Part shown: piece after piece, positions 25,969-32,549 of the stretch | Numbering within the stretch: position 1 is the first letter of the stretch | How the letters are laid out: every line of letters begins with the position of its first letter | NCBI GenBank assembly: GCA_010672925.1 | Contig: JAAHFP010000014.1 | Location: 136,845 to 171,358 of the forward strand | Reading direction: 5' to 3' | Length of the DNA stretch: 34,514 nucleotides | From: Symploca sp. SIO1C2 | GTDB taxonomy: Bacteria > Cyanobacteriota > Cyanobacteriia > Cyanobacteriales > Coleofasciculaceae | Notes under the pieces: generated by a model | Database searches by the model: none | Told to the model about the DNA's origin: nothing | The model's input: only the letters and a program-made list of their open reading frames with translations | Translations under genes and position numbers: made by a program

Positions 25969-26544
25969 GTCAGCATTTTGAGCTAACTGCTTTAAGAGCT
26001 TTTCCACCTCTTGGGAGTTACGAACTCCCAAAAAACCGATTTCCTCACTCCTTTGATTTCCCTTACGGTCTTCCCATTGCCGAATAGCGATAATTACGTC
26101 CCCTGAACCATCTGCTTTTTCTTTACGATAAACATCTTTTAGTTGCTCTGGCGAGTAGCTTCTGATAGTGGTAGACCATCCACCTTTAATGATGATAGCT
26201 CTTTGAGCTGTAATTAAGTAGATTGTTTGTTTTGCTGCGTACCATACCCAGAAAGGACTAGACAGCATCCCTAAACCAATAAACACAAAAGGAAGACCAA
26301 AAAGAGCAAATATATGCTGAAATTGTATACCTTCTTTAAAATTAGGTAATTCTTGCCCTAATGCTCCCCAAATCCAAAATAGGGCAAAACTTGTCCAAGG
26401 AATGGCAAACAAAAAGCTTACAATAGAGGAACTAGTCAAAAAACGAGGTATAGGCTGTTCAACCCATCTTATATATTCTCCAGGTTGTAGCTCTTGATCT
26501 ACTTTTTTGCGGAGTTCCTTGGGAATATTTAAGTTGCTTTGCAT
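25966..26544 (-). CDS. Bacterial PH-domain membrane protein
   Basis: The 192-residue protein opens with a polar segment containing LQPGEYIRWVEQP, typical before membrane-linked bacterial PH domains. Two transmembrane helices follow (about 38-63 and 78-105). The PH-like domain (about 108-185) begins with YLITAQRAIIIKGG and contains the acidic-basic strand pair SYSPEQLKDVYRKEK. Such proteins sit in the cytoplasmic membrane and probably bind lipids or partner proteins. No specific pathway is known. Its stop codon lies inside the end of a dispersed repeat. It is divergent from the RiPP operon, sharing a 371-base spacer. Confidence 0.82.
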   Translation of the reverse strand: MQSNLNIPKELRKKVDQELQPGEYIRWVEQPIPRFLTSSSIVSFLFAIPWTSFALFWIWGALGQELPNFKEGIQFQHIFALFGLPFVFIGLGMLSSPFWVWYAAKQTIYLITAQRAIIIKGGWSTTIRSYSPEQLKDVYRKEKADGSGDVIIAIRQWEDRKGNQRSEEIGFLGVRNSQEVEKLLKQLAQNAD

Positions 26545-26915
26545 AATAAGTATCTTGGCTTACGAAAAGTCTTTGTAACGTAAGTATATTCGCTGGCTAT
26601 TTAGCCTAATTATAGATTAAGCCTGTAATAAAGCTGTTATATTACATCATTCGGCGGCAACTGTAGGGGCGTATTGCATACGCCCAATGTTATATATTTC
26701 CCTTGCCAAAGTATCAATTCAGTAATCATCAAATTTTACAGATAGTAGATTGGGTTACGCCATGCTTCACCCAACTCCCAAAACTTGGCATGATGTTGGG
26801 TGACCAATATTGTCAAAATTACCAAAAATACTATAACCTGGTTTTGGTTTAGGCTCAGATAGCCACAATTTGATAAATTTCCGATACCAGTAACTTAATA
26901 ATCGGCAATAATTCC
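26545..26915. other. 371-base spacer upstream of the graspetide operon
   Basis: Two palindromic words are visible: GGGCGTAT-TGC-ATACGCCC at 26667-26685, and TTGGGT...ACCCAA around 26752-26776. Both belong to repeat types common in cyanobacterial spacers. No convincing -35/-10 pair or Shine-Dalgarno precedes the ATG at 26916. Confidence 0.45.
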
Positions 26916-27809
26916 ATGAAAGTTTTCCGCGTTTTACAAGTTTCTGTGATTCAGGTGAGCAAATCTCCCCTGGTGTTAAGTATTCGAGCAGAAGGACTCG
27001 CAGCAACTTCCGGTTGGACAAATCCTCGGTTAGACAATTCAGCAGATCCCAATCCGGATGATTCTGTCCTAGAATTCAGTTTCGATGCTGACAAACCATC
27101 CGGTATTAGTCTGCCACAATTGACGCCAATCATGGCTTGTATTGACTTTGAACCAACTAATGGTGCTGATGCAGTAATTGTTTCTGCCCGAATAAATTCG
27201 ATTACTGTTCATGCTGCTGAGTTTATCAAGCCTGGGGAGCAAAGTTCTCAGCCAACGACAATGGCATTGGGAGAGGAAAGTCCTCAACAACCAACAACCA
27301 TGGCATATGGAGAGGAAGAACCTCAAGCAACAACCATGGCGTTAGGGGAGGAAGAACCTCGATTTACAACCCAGGCATTAGGGGAGGAAGAACCTCAACA
27401 ACCGACAACCATGGCGTTAGGAGAGGAAAGTCCTCAACAACCGACAACCATGGCATATGGAGAGGAAGAACCTCGATTTACAACCCAAGCATTGGGAGAA
27501 GAAGAACCTCAAGCGACGACAATGGCATTAGGAGAGGAAGAACCTCAACAACCAACGACAATGGCATTGGGAGAGGAAAGTCCTCAACCGACAACAAGGG
27601 CATATGGAGAAGAAGAACCTCAAGCGACAACCATGGCATTAGGAGAGGAAAGTCCCCAACAACCAACAACCATGGCATTGGGAGAGGAAAGTCCTCAACA
27701 AACTACCTATGCAATAGGAGAAGAAGAGCCAACGACAAAGGCATTGGGAGAGGAAGGTCCTACTACTATGGCTATTGGTGAAGAGGGTAGTCCATTTGGT
27801 CGATACTAA
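26916..27809 (+). CDS. Multi-core graspetide (omega-ester RiPP) precursor with 15 TTxAxGEE cores
   Basis: The 297-residue protein has two parts. Residues 1-113 form a beta-rich, folded-looking leader with a GWTNPRLD motif and no signal peptide. Residues 114-297 are 15 tandem units of 10-15 residues. Each begins with TT and reads TTxAxGEE, the variable positions being M/Q/R/Y/K and L/Y/I; linkers are mostly EPQA, EPRF or SPQQP. TTxxxxEE is the core consensus of plesiocin-type (group 2) graspetides, whose Thr side chains are joined to Glu side chains by an ATP-grasp ligase. Plesiocin has four cores. All 15 units keep both Thr and both Glu, strong evidence of selection. The stop overlaps the ligase start by one base. 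Function of the product is unknown; plesiocin is a protease inhibitor. Confidence 0.87.
   Translation: MKVFRVLQVSVIQVSKSPLVLSIRAEGLAATSGWTNPRLDNSADPNPDDSVLEFSFDADKPSGISLPQLTPIMACIDFEPTNGADAVIVSARINSITVHAAEFIKPGEQSSQPTTMALGEESPQQPTTMAYGEEEPQATTMALGEEEPRFTTQALGEEEPQQPTTMALGEESPQQPTTMAYGEEEPRFTTQALGEEEPQATTMALGEEEPQQPTTMALGEESPQPTTRAYGEEEPQATTMALGEESPQQPTTMALGEESPQQTTYAIGEEEPTTKALGEEGPTTMAIGEEGSPFGRY
27255..27806 (+). repeat. Tandem core-peptide repeats (15 units) in the graspetide precursor
   Basis: Units start at residues 114, 127, 139, 151, 164, 177, 189, 201, 214, 226, 238, 251, 263, 273 and 283. Unit length is mostly 36-39 bases. Units 2-5 and 6-9 share a similar order of variants (MAY, MAL/QAL, ending with an ESP unit), indicating block duplication. 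Synonymous differences among units show they are not all recent. Confidence 0.92.
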
Positions 27810-28702
27810 TGGTTAACTTAGCAGATGGTGGATGTTTGCTGGTTGCAGGTGGGGAGTTAGATCCGAATTTAACTCGGTTGATAGAAATTGCTCAACGGCA
27901 ACAAGTTTCTGTTTGTGATTTACGCTATGGGCAAGAAGTAAGTCCCAGATTTTCCTGGCATCTTACTCAAGAGCAACCCAGAGTTGGATCTCAAAATCTG
28001 TCGGCAACCGGAGCATTTATTCGGTATGACGTTTTTGGTAATCTGAAGACTAAAGCTGGGGCATCAAAACGTGCCCTGGGTTGGTATCAAACTCTGTATG
28101 GTTGGTTGCTCTCCCAGAGTCAGATCCGCTTGTTTAATCGTCACCAGCTACCTGCAGTTGGCAATAAGCCAGCCATGCTGATGTTAGCCCAAAAATTGGG
28201 TTTAGTTATTCCTGATACTTGGATTACCAATGAAGCAGAGGAGTTGGGGAAATATCCTGCTGGTAGTGCCATCGCTAAACCAGTGGCAGGGGGGGATTTT
28301 TGTTACTCATTAGAACAACTCCACTCCTCTGTGGAGTTTCGCAATGGTTGTGCTGCGATGCCAGCCATTGTCCAAAATCGATTAGTAGCGCCAGAGGTGC
28401 GGATTTATGTTGTGGGTGATCATGCTTTTGCTTTTGAAATCCGTAGCCAGCATCTCGATTATCGGGTTAAGCATGATGCACAAGTGATTCCTCTGGCAAC
28501 AATTCCGGCAGAAGTAGAGTTACTGCGCAAGTTAATGGCAACTCTAGGTATGGATTTTGGCGCTGCTGACTTCAAGACGGATCCAGATACTGAGCAACTG
28601 GTATTTTTGGAGTTGAATAGTTCCCCCATGTTTGTCAGGTTTGATCAAGTTTTAGATGGAGCATTATGTGAGGCGATGATTCAGACATTATTAACGGTTT
28701 AA
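27809..28702 (+). CDS. ATP-grasp ester ligase of the graspetide operon (MvdD/PsnB-like)
   Basis: The 297-residue protein is an ATP-grasp enzyme of the RiPP macrocyclase type. It shows FIRYDVFGNLKTKAGASKRA (about 70-89), the nucleotide-binding K157 with AGG at 160-162, and E196/R198 in APEVRIYVVG. The LDYRVKHD motif (216-223), typical of graspetide ligases, follows, then the metal-binding residues D254, E268 and N270 (FLELNSSPM). It would phosphorylate core Glu carboxylates and have core Thr hydroxyls attack them. It follows the precursor with a TAATG overlap, so synthesis is coupled. Glutathione-synthetase-like or lysine-linking relatives are the alternative, made unlikely by the neighbouring precursor. 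No second (amide-forming) ligase, acetyltransferase or exporter accompanies it. Confidence 0.88.
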   Translation: MVNLADGGCLLVAGGELDPNLTRLIEIAQRQQVSVCDLRYGQEVSPRFSWHLTQEQPRVGSQNLSATGAFIRYDVFGNLKTKAGASKRALGWYQTLYGWLLSQSQIRLFNRHQLPAVGNKPAMLMLAQKLGLVIPDTWITNEAEELGKYPAGSAIAKPVAGGDFCYSLEQLHSSVEFRNGCAAMPAIVQNRLVAPEVRIYVVGDHAFAFEIRSQHLDYRVKHDAQVIPLATIPAEVELLRKLMATLGMDFGAADFKTDPDTEQLVFLELNSSPMFVRFDQVLDGALCEAMIQTLLTV

Positions 28703-28776
28703 CAGGAATCCTAAGTCTTTATAACTTGATTATTGTATATTTGAGGTGAGGCGATCGCACATACAGGAGAACTAAC

Positions 28777-29022
28777 ATGGATGTGGTTATCCCCAAAGAC
28801 ATTGTTACAGCTACAAAGATGTCGGAAACACAAATAAAACTAGAAATTGCTATTATGCTCTATAAGCAGGAGAAAATTAGTAGCGGTAGAGCTTGTCAGT
28901 GGTTAGGAATGAATTTGATTGAGTTTCGCAGGGAACTGGGTCAACGAGGACTGACAATCAATTATGATGTTGAAGATTTTGAATCTGATCTCCAAACTCT
29001 AAGATCACTGGGCAGATTATGA
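28777..29022 (+). CDS. UPF0175 family antitoxin
   Basis: The 81-residue protein is preceded by an AGGAG site about nine bases before its ATG. It has the UPF0175 pattern: a polar beta-strand start, EIAIMLYKQEKISSGRACQWLGM (split here as a helix-turn-helix around residues 25-50), then EFRRELGQRGLTINYDVEDFE. The family binds DNA and neutralises the DUF3368 toxin encoded next. Its TGA overlaps the toxin ATG (ATGA). The unit most likely represses its own promoter, as usual in such modules. Confidence 0.88.
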   Translation: MDVVIPKDIVTATKMSETQIKLEIAIMLYKQEKISSGRACQWLGMNLIEFRRELGQRGLTINYDVEDFESDLQTLRSLGRL

Positions 29023-29504
29023 TTGTTGTAAGTGATACTTCACCCATCACCAGTCTGGCAGGCATAGGACGGTTGGAACTTTTGCAACAACTCTACAGCA
29101 TAGTTATTATTCCACAAGCTGTCTATGATGAAATGGTAAGAGTGGGGAAGGCTGTACCCGGAGCGCTTGAAGTTCAAACCTTTGCCTGGATAAAAACTCA
29201 GCAGGTTAGTGACTTTGATCGGGTTTCAGTACTTCAAGCAGATTTAGATCCAGGTGAGGCAGAAGCCATTATTTTGGCGATGGAACTCAATGCGGAGCTT
29301 TTACTCATGGATGAACGCTCTGGTAGAAATATCGCACTCAGCTATGGAATTAATGTTAGTGGTGTGTTGGGAGTCTTACTGGAGGCTAAGCGCAAGGGTT
29401 TGATTTCAGCAGTAAAGCCTCTGATGGATCAATTGATTAATGATGTTGAGTTTAGAGTCAGTAGTCAGCTATACACTATCATCTTACAGTCTGCGGGTGA
29501 GTAG
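29019..29504 (+). CDS. DUF3368 family PIN-like toxin
   Basis: The 161-residue protein has the DUF3368 arrangement of the PIN fold: D6 in VVSDTSPI, E38 in AVYDEM, E80 in LDPGEAEAI and D98/E99 in LLMDERSGR, followed by GVLGVLLEAKRKGLI. These acidic residues should coordinate Mg for RNA cleavage. It is coupled to the UPF0175 antitoxin by a 4-base overlap. The pair sits directly downstream of the graspetide ligase, 75 bases on. Whether it is co-transcribed with it is unknown. Confidence 0.87.
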   Translation: MIVVSDTSPITSLAGIGRLELLQQLYSIVIIPQAVYDEMVRVGKAVPGALEVQTFAWIKTQQVSDFDRVSVLQADLDPGEAEAIILAMELNAELLLMDERSGRNIALSYGINVSGVLGVLLEAKRKGLISAVKPLMDQLINDVEFRVSSQLYTIILQSAGE

Positions 29505-29520
29505 TTTGTGTGGATATTGG

Positions 29521-31968
29521 GTGAAAGCTTCCTTCCTTCTGCCCTCTTCCTTCTGCCTGCTTGTAACCCCTCTCGCTGTAGCATCAGAAATATTACTAGC
29601 CCAGTCACCCCCAACTGAGCTTCAAGATAACCTGCAAACCCAAGCCGACAGGTTACTCCAACAAGGAATTGAACAATATAAAGCTAGTCAATTGACTACA
29701 GCTATTGAATCCTGGCAACAAGCTTTAAACCTCTATCAGCAACTCCAAGATCAACAAAAAGAAGCATTAGTAACAGACTTTCTTGGACTAGTTCACCAAA
29801 AACTCGGTAATTATCACCAAGCAATTACTTACTATCAACAACTCCTAACTCTGGCTCGTCAAATTAAGAATCGCGAGTATGAAGCCAATGCTTTAGGGAA
29901 TTTGGGTAATAGTTACAGGGTTTTAGGAAAATACTCTCAGTCTCTAGAGTATCATCAGCAATCCTTAGCTATTCGTATTGAACTGCAAGATCGTAAGGGG
30001 GAGGGACAGGTATTAGCTAATATTGGCAATGTCCAGGCAATTTTAGGTAATGACCAACAAGCGATTAAACTACACTTAGAAAGTTTAGCGATCGCTAAAT
30101 CAGTGGGCAATGTTCGAGGAGTAGCTATTTCCCTCAACAGCTTAGGTGTGCTCTATGCTAATCGGGAAGATTATCAGCAAGCTACTCAATATTATCAGCA
30201 ATACTTGGCCATTGTCAGGAGAATCAACAATCGAGCCTCAGAAGGCAAGGCTCTCAATAATCTGGGCTCTATCTATCATATCCAAGGGGAAGTGGAAACA
30301 GCCTTGAGTTATTACCAAGAAAGTTTAGCCCTGGCTCAAACTATGAATGATTCCAGATTAGCTGCTGCTGCTTTAGGAGGTTTGGGATTAGTCTCTGCTA
30401 ATCAGGGGAATTACCCCCAAGCCATTGACTATCAAGAACAAAGCTGGGCGATCGCGCGGGAGATTGGTGATGGTAGAATGGAAGGGATTACTCTGCAAAA
30501 CCTCGCATATACTTTCTGGCTATCCGGCAATCTCCCTCAAGCCGAGGAAAAATTAAGAGCAGCCCTGGAGATTGTGGAATCTCTACGGCTTAATCTAGAA
30601 GATGCCGATAAAGTATCGATTTTTGATAATCATTGGCAAGTTCTTAACTACAAATTGCTGCAACAAATTCTGATTGCTCAAAATCAGCCGGAAGCAGCTT
30701 TGGCAGTGGCGGAGAGGGGAAGGACTCGCGCTTTTGTGGAATTATTAGCTCAGGGGTTATCTTTAGAATCCTTAGCTAAGCTGCGTACTGAATCCCAGCA
30801 AGTGAATATTGCGCCACCAACGATCGCCCAAATTCGTCAGATAGCTCAAGTACAAAACGCCACTATAGTTCAATATACCATTATTCCTGATGAAGAGTTT
30901 ATTGCTCAAGGCAAGTTAAAAGGAGCAGATTTAGAACTATTTATTTGGGTAATCCAGCCTTCAGGAAATATTGCCTTTCGTCGAGTGGCTCTTAATTCCC
31001 TAGATAAGCCCCTCAAAGACTTAGTTAATGCTAGCCGTCAAGCCATCGGTGTTAGAAGCCGTGCGACGATTCAAACTCAATTAACCACTGAGGTTAATCA
31101 AACTGAACGATTACAGCAATTGCATCAACTACTGATTGAACCAATTGCTGACTTGTTGCCTAAAGATCCAGAATCTAGGGTAATTTTTGTACCTCACCAA
31201 GAACTATTCCTGGTTCCCTTCCCGGCACTACAAGATATCTCTGGCAAGTACCTAATTGAAAAACACACAATCGTAACTTCTCCAGCAATTCAGATACTGG
31301 ATTTAACCCGCCAACAACGGCAGAGGTTGGAGGCACAGTACAGTAAACCGATTCTAGGGGAGGGAGTTTTAGTAGTAGGTAATCCTACCATGCCCGTGCT
31401 CAGAAATGGAGAGCAGGTTGAGCAACTAGTACCATTACTCGGTGCAGAAAGGGAAGCTTTAGCAATCGCGACTCTATTTAATACTAAAGCCCTGATTGGT
31501 GATGAAGCAACCAAAGTAGAGATTGTTGCCCAAATGCCTCAAGCGCGACTGATTCATCTAGCCACCCACGGGTTACTCGATGATATTAAAGATTTAGGCA
31601 TACCAGGAGCGATCGCGCTAGCCCCTTCAGTAGAAGATGAAGGCTTTCTCACGGCGAGGGAAATCTTGGATTTAAAGCTGAAGGCAGAGTTAGTGGTTTT
31701 GAGTGCCTGTGATACGGGACGGGGTAATATTACCGGAGATGGGGTGATAGGCTTATCTCGTTCCCTGATTGCAGCGGGAGTGCCCAGTGTGATCGTTTCT
31801 TTATGGGCAGTACCTGATGCTCCTACTGCTCTCCTGATGACGGAATTTTATCGCAATTTACAACAAAATCCTGACAAAGCCCAAGCTTTGCGCCTTGCTA
31901 TGTTACAAACCATGGAACAACATCCAGATCCTAGGGCATGGGCAGCTTTTACCCTGATTGGAGATTGA
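29521..31968 (+). CDS. Exported TPR-CHAT domain protein (caspase-like protease family)
   Basis: The frame is open from 29440, but the GTG at 29521 lies beyond the toxin gene and gives an immediate signal peptide (MKASFLLPSSFCLLV, ending near AVASE). The 815-residue protein has about seven TPR units of the TPR_12 kind (about 35-360). A CHAT domain (about 520-815) follows, with catalytic-type H683 in HLATHG and C730 in LSACDTGRG, then the typical SLWAVPD. CHAT domains are caspase-clan peptidases often regulated by attached TPRs. Known bacterial examples cleave specific partner proteins. The signal peptide implies action outside the cytoplasm. The substrate is unknown. Part of the signal-peptide DNA is a CCTTCTGCC-type repeat. 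Confidence 0.87.
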   Translation: MKASFLLPSSFCLLVTPLAVASEILLAQSPPTELQDNLQTQADRLLQQGIEQYKASQLTTAIESWQQALNLYQQLQDQQKEALVTDFLGLVHQKLGNYHQAITYYQQLLTLARQIKNREYEANALGNLGNSYRVLGKYSQSLEYHQQSLAIRIELQDRKGEGQVLANIGNVQAILGNDQQAIKLHLESLAIAKSVGNVRGVAISLNSLGVLYANREDYQQATQYYQQYLAIVRRINNRASEGKALNNLGSIYHIQGEVETALSYYQESLALAQTMNDSRLAAAALGGLGLVSANQGNYPQAIDYQEQSWAIAREIGDGRMEGITLQNLAYTFWLSGNLPQAEEKLRAALEIVESLRLNLEDADKVSIFDNHWQVLNYKLLQQILIAQNQPEAALAVAERGRTRAFVELLAQGLSLESLAKLRTESQQVNIAPPTIAQIRQIAQVQNATIVQYTIIPDEEFIAQGKLKGADLELFIWVIQPSGNIAFRRVALNSLDKPLKDLVNASRQAIGVRSRATIQTQLTTEVNQTERLQQLHQLLIEPIADLLPKDPESRVIFVPHQELFLVPFPALQDISGKYLIEKHTIVTSPAIQILDLTRQQRQRLEAQYSKPILGEGVLVVGNPTMPVLRNGEQVEQLVPLLGAEREALAIATLFNTKALIGDEATKVEIVAQMPQARLIHLATHGLLDDIKDLGIPGAIALAPSVEDEGFLTAREILDLKLKAELVVLSACDTGRGNITGDGVIGLSRSLIAAGVPSVIVSLWAVPDAPTALLMTEFYRNLQQNPDKAQALRLAMLQTMEQHPDPRAWAAFTLIGD

Positions 31969-31996
31969 GGAATTTAGAATTTAGAATGGGGAATAG

Positions 31997-32045
31997 GATG
32001 AAATTACACGTCGAAAAATTAAGTGGGCAAACAAGTCAGCTTCCC
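31997..32045 (-). repeat. Inverted copy of the 1750-1797 dispersed repeat
   Basis: Read on the minus strand it contains GGAAGCTGACTTGTTT and TTTTTCGACGTGTAATTT, matching 1750-1797 (GGAAGCTGACTTGTTT and TTTTTCGACGTATAATTT). About 30 kb separates the two copies. Confidence 0.7.
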
Positions 32046-32050
32046 TTGGT

Positions 32051-32134
32051 TCCTTCTGCCTCCTGACTCCTGACTCCTGCCTTCTGCCTTCTGCCTCCTG
32101 CCTCCTGCCTTCTGCCTTCTGCCTTCTGCCTTCT
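32051..32134. repeat. CCTTCTG/CCTCCTG tandem repeat tract
   Basis: An ~84-base pyrimidine-rich run of heptamers (CCTTCTG, CCTCCTG, ACTCCTG). The last part is four consecutive CCTTCTG units. The same heptamer appears in the CHAT signal-peptide region and in the dispersed repeats. Confidence 0.88.
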
Positions 32135-32186
32135 CAATTTCATCAACCCTTTACGCAAACATCATCCATTCTTCATACAACAGTGG

Positions 32187-32214
32187 TTGCAATCCTTTCT
32201 GAATAGGGGATAAT
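32187..32214 (+). promoter_or_regulatory. Candidate sigma-70 type promoter for a small RNA
   Basis: TTGCAA at 32187-32192 and GATAAT at 32209-32214 are separated by 16 bases, close to the TTGACA-17-TATAAT consensus. A start would fall near 32221, just before the small-RNA hairpin. Seen by eye only. Confidence 0.5.
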
Positions 32215-32220
32215 TAAATT

Positions 32221-32322
32221 AAAGAAAGAGAGACATACTCTCGCCAGAAACCCCCCTAATTCTATAACTAACTACTATATTTACCAATAACCCGTCTGTA
32301 CAACTCAGGCGGGTTATTTAAT
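32221..32322 (+). ncRNA. Candidate ~100-nt small RNA
   Basis: A promoter-like pair lies directly upstream. The predicted transcript has a 5' hairpin GAGAG-ACATA-CTCTC (32228-32242) and an unpaired C-rich stretch (CCAGAAACCCCCCTAA, 32244-32259) suited to pairing with purine-rich ribosome binding sites. An A/U-rich linker leads to a strong 3' hairpin, AATAACCCG (32286-32294) with CGGGTTATT (32310-32318). No ORF is present. The layout is that of a trans-acting cyanobacterial small RNA. I cannot tell whether it belongs to a known family. Confidence 0.5.
32286..32318 (+). terminator. Terminator-like hairpin
   Basis: A perfect 9-bp stem (AATAACCCG/CGGGTTATT) is extended inward by CTG/CAG after a mismatch. 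The T-run is weak (TTATTTAAT). It may end the small-RNA transcript. Confidence 0.6.
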
Positions 32323-32406
32323 GGTTGATATAGCAAAAGGCAGAGGGCAGAGGGCAGTTCGGCAAAGCCGTTGCCGCAGGCTAGGCAGAAGGTAAGGAAA
32401 AAGGTT

Positions 32407-32513
32407 ATACAAAATCCACTTCTTTTGAGTACGTGAAAAATAATTCAAAGTCCCCCAGAATTGGGGGATTTAGGGGGCTAAGTAACACGTTTTTTCTCAA
32501 CCAGATTTGGTAT
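32407..32513. mobile_element. MITE-like element, copy 3, inverted relative to copy 1
   Basis: The right end is AACCAGATTTGGTAT and the left end is the decayed ATACAAAATCCAC. The ~78 bases from the right end match copy 1 (16397 on) at nearly every position in inverted orientation, including the CCCCC/GGGGG hairpin. Confidence 0.72.
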
Positions 32514-32549
32514 TATCAGCCTATTACATAGCACTATGTTGCTACAATC

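Larger units (their letters stand above)
31969..32549. other. 581-base spacer with repeats, a small-RNA candidate and a MITE-like copy
   Basis: From left to right it holds an inverted dispersed repeat (31997-32045), a CCTTCTGCC tandem tract, a promoter plus small RNA candidate, an inverted core of the 18.5/25.8-kb dispersed repeat (about 32337-32400) and a MITE-like element. No ORF is supported. Confidence 0.6.

Noticed and set aside
26767-27021. Leftward 84-codon frame overlapping the graspetide start
   Set aside because: Runs antisense across the precursor leader; no recognisable features.
27255-27806. CRISPR-like or generic low-complexity reading of the regular repeats
   Set aside because: Units are 30-39 bases without spacers, remain in one frame and keep TT and EE codons, so they are peptide cores.
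29440-29520. Earlier ATG start of the TPR-CHAT gene inside the toxin gene
   Set aside because: It would put ~27 polar residues before the signal peptide; the GTG at 29521 fits export better.
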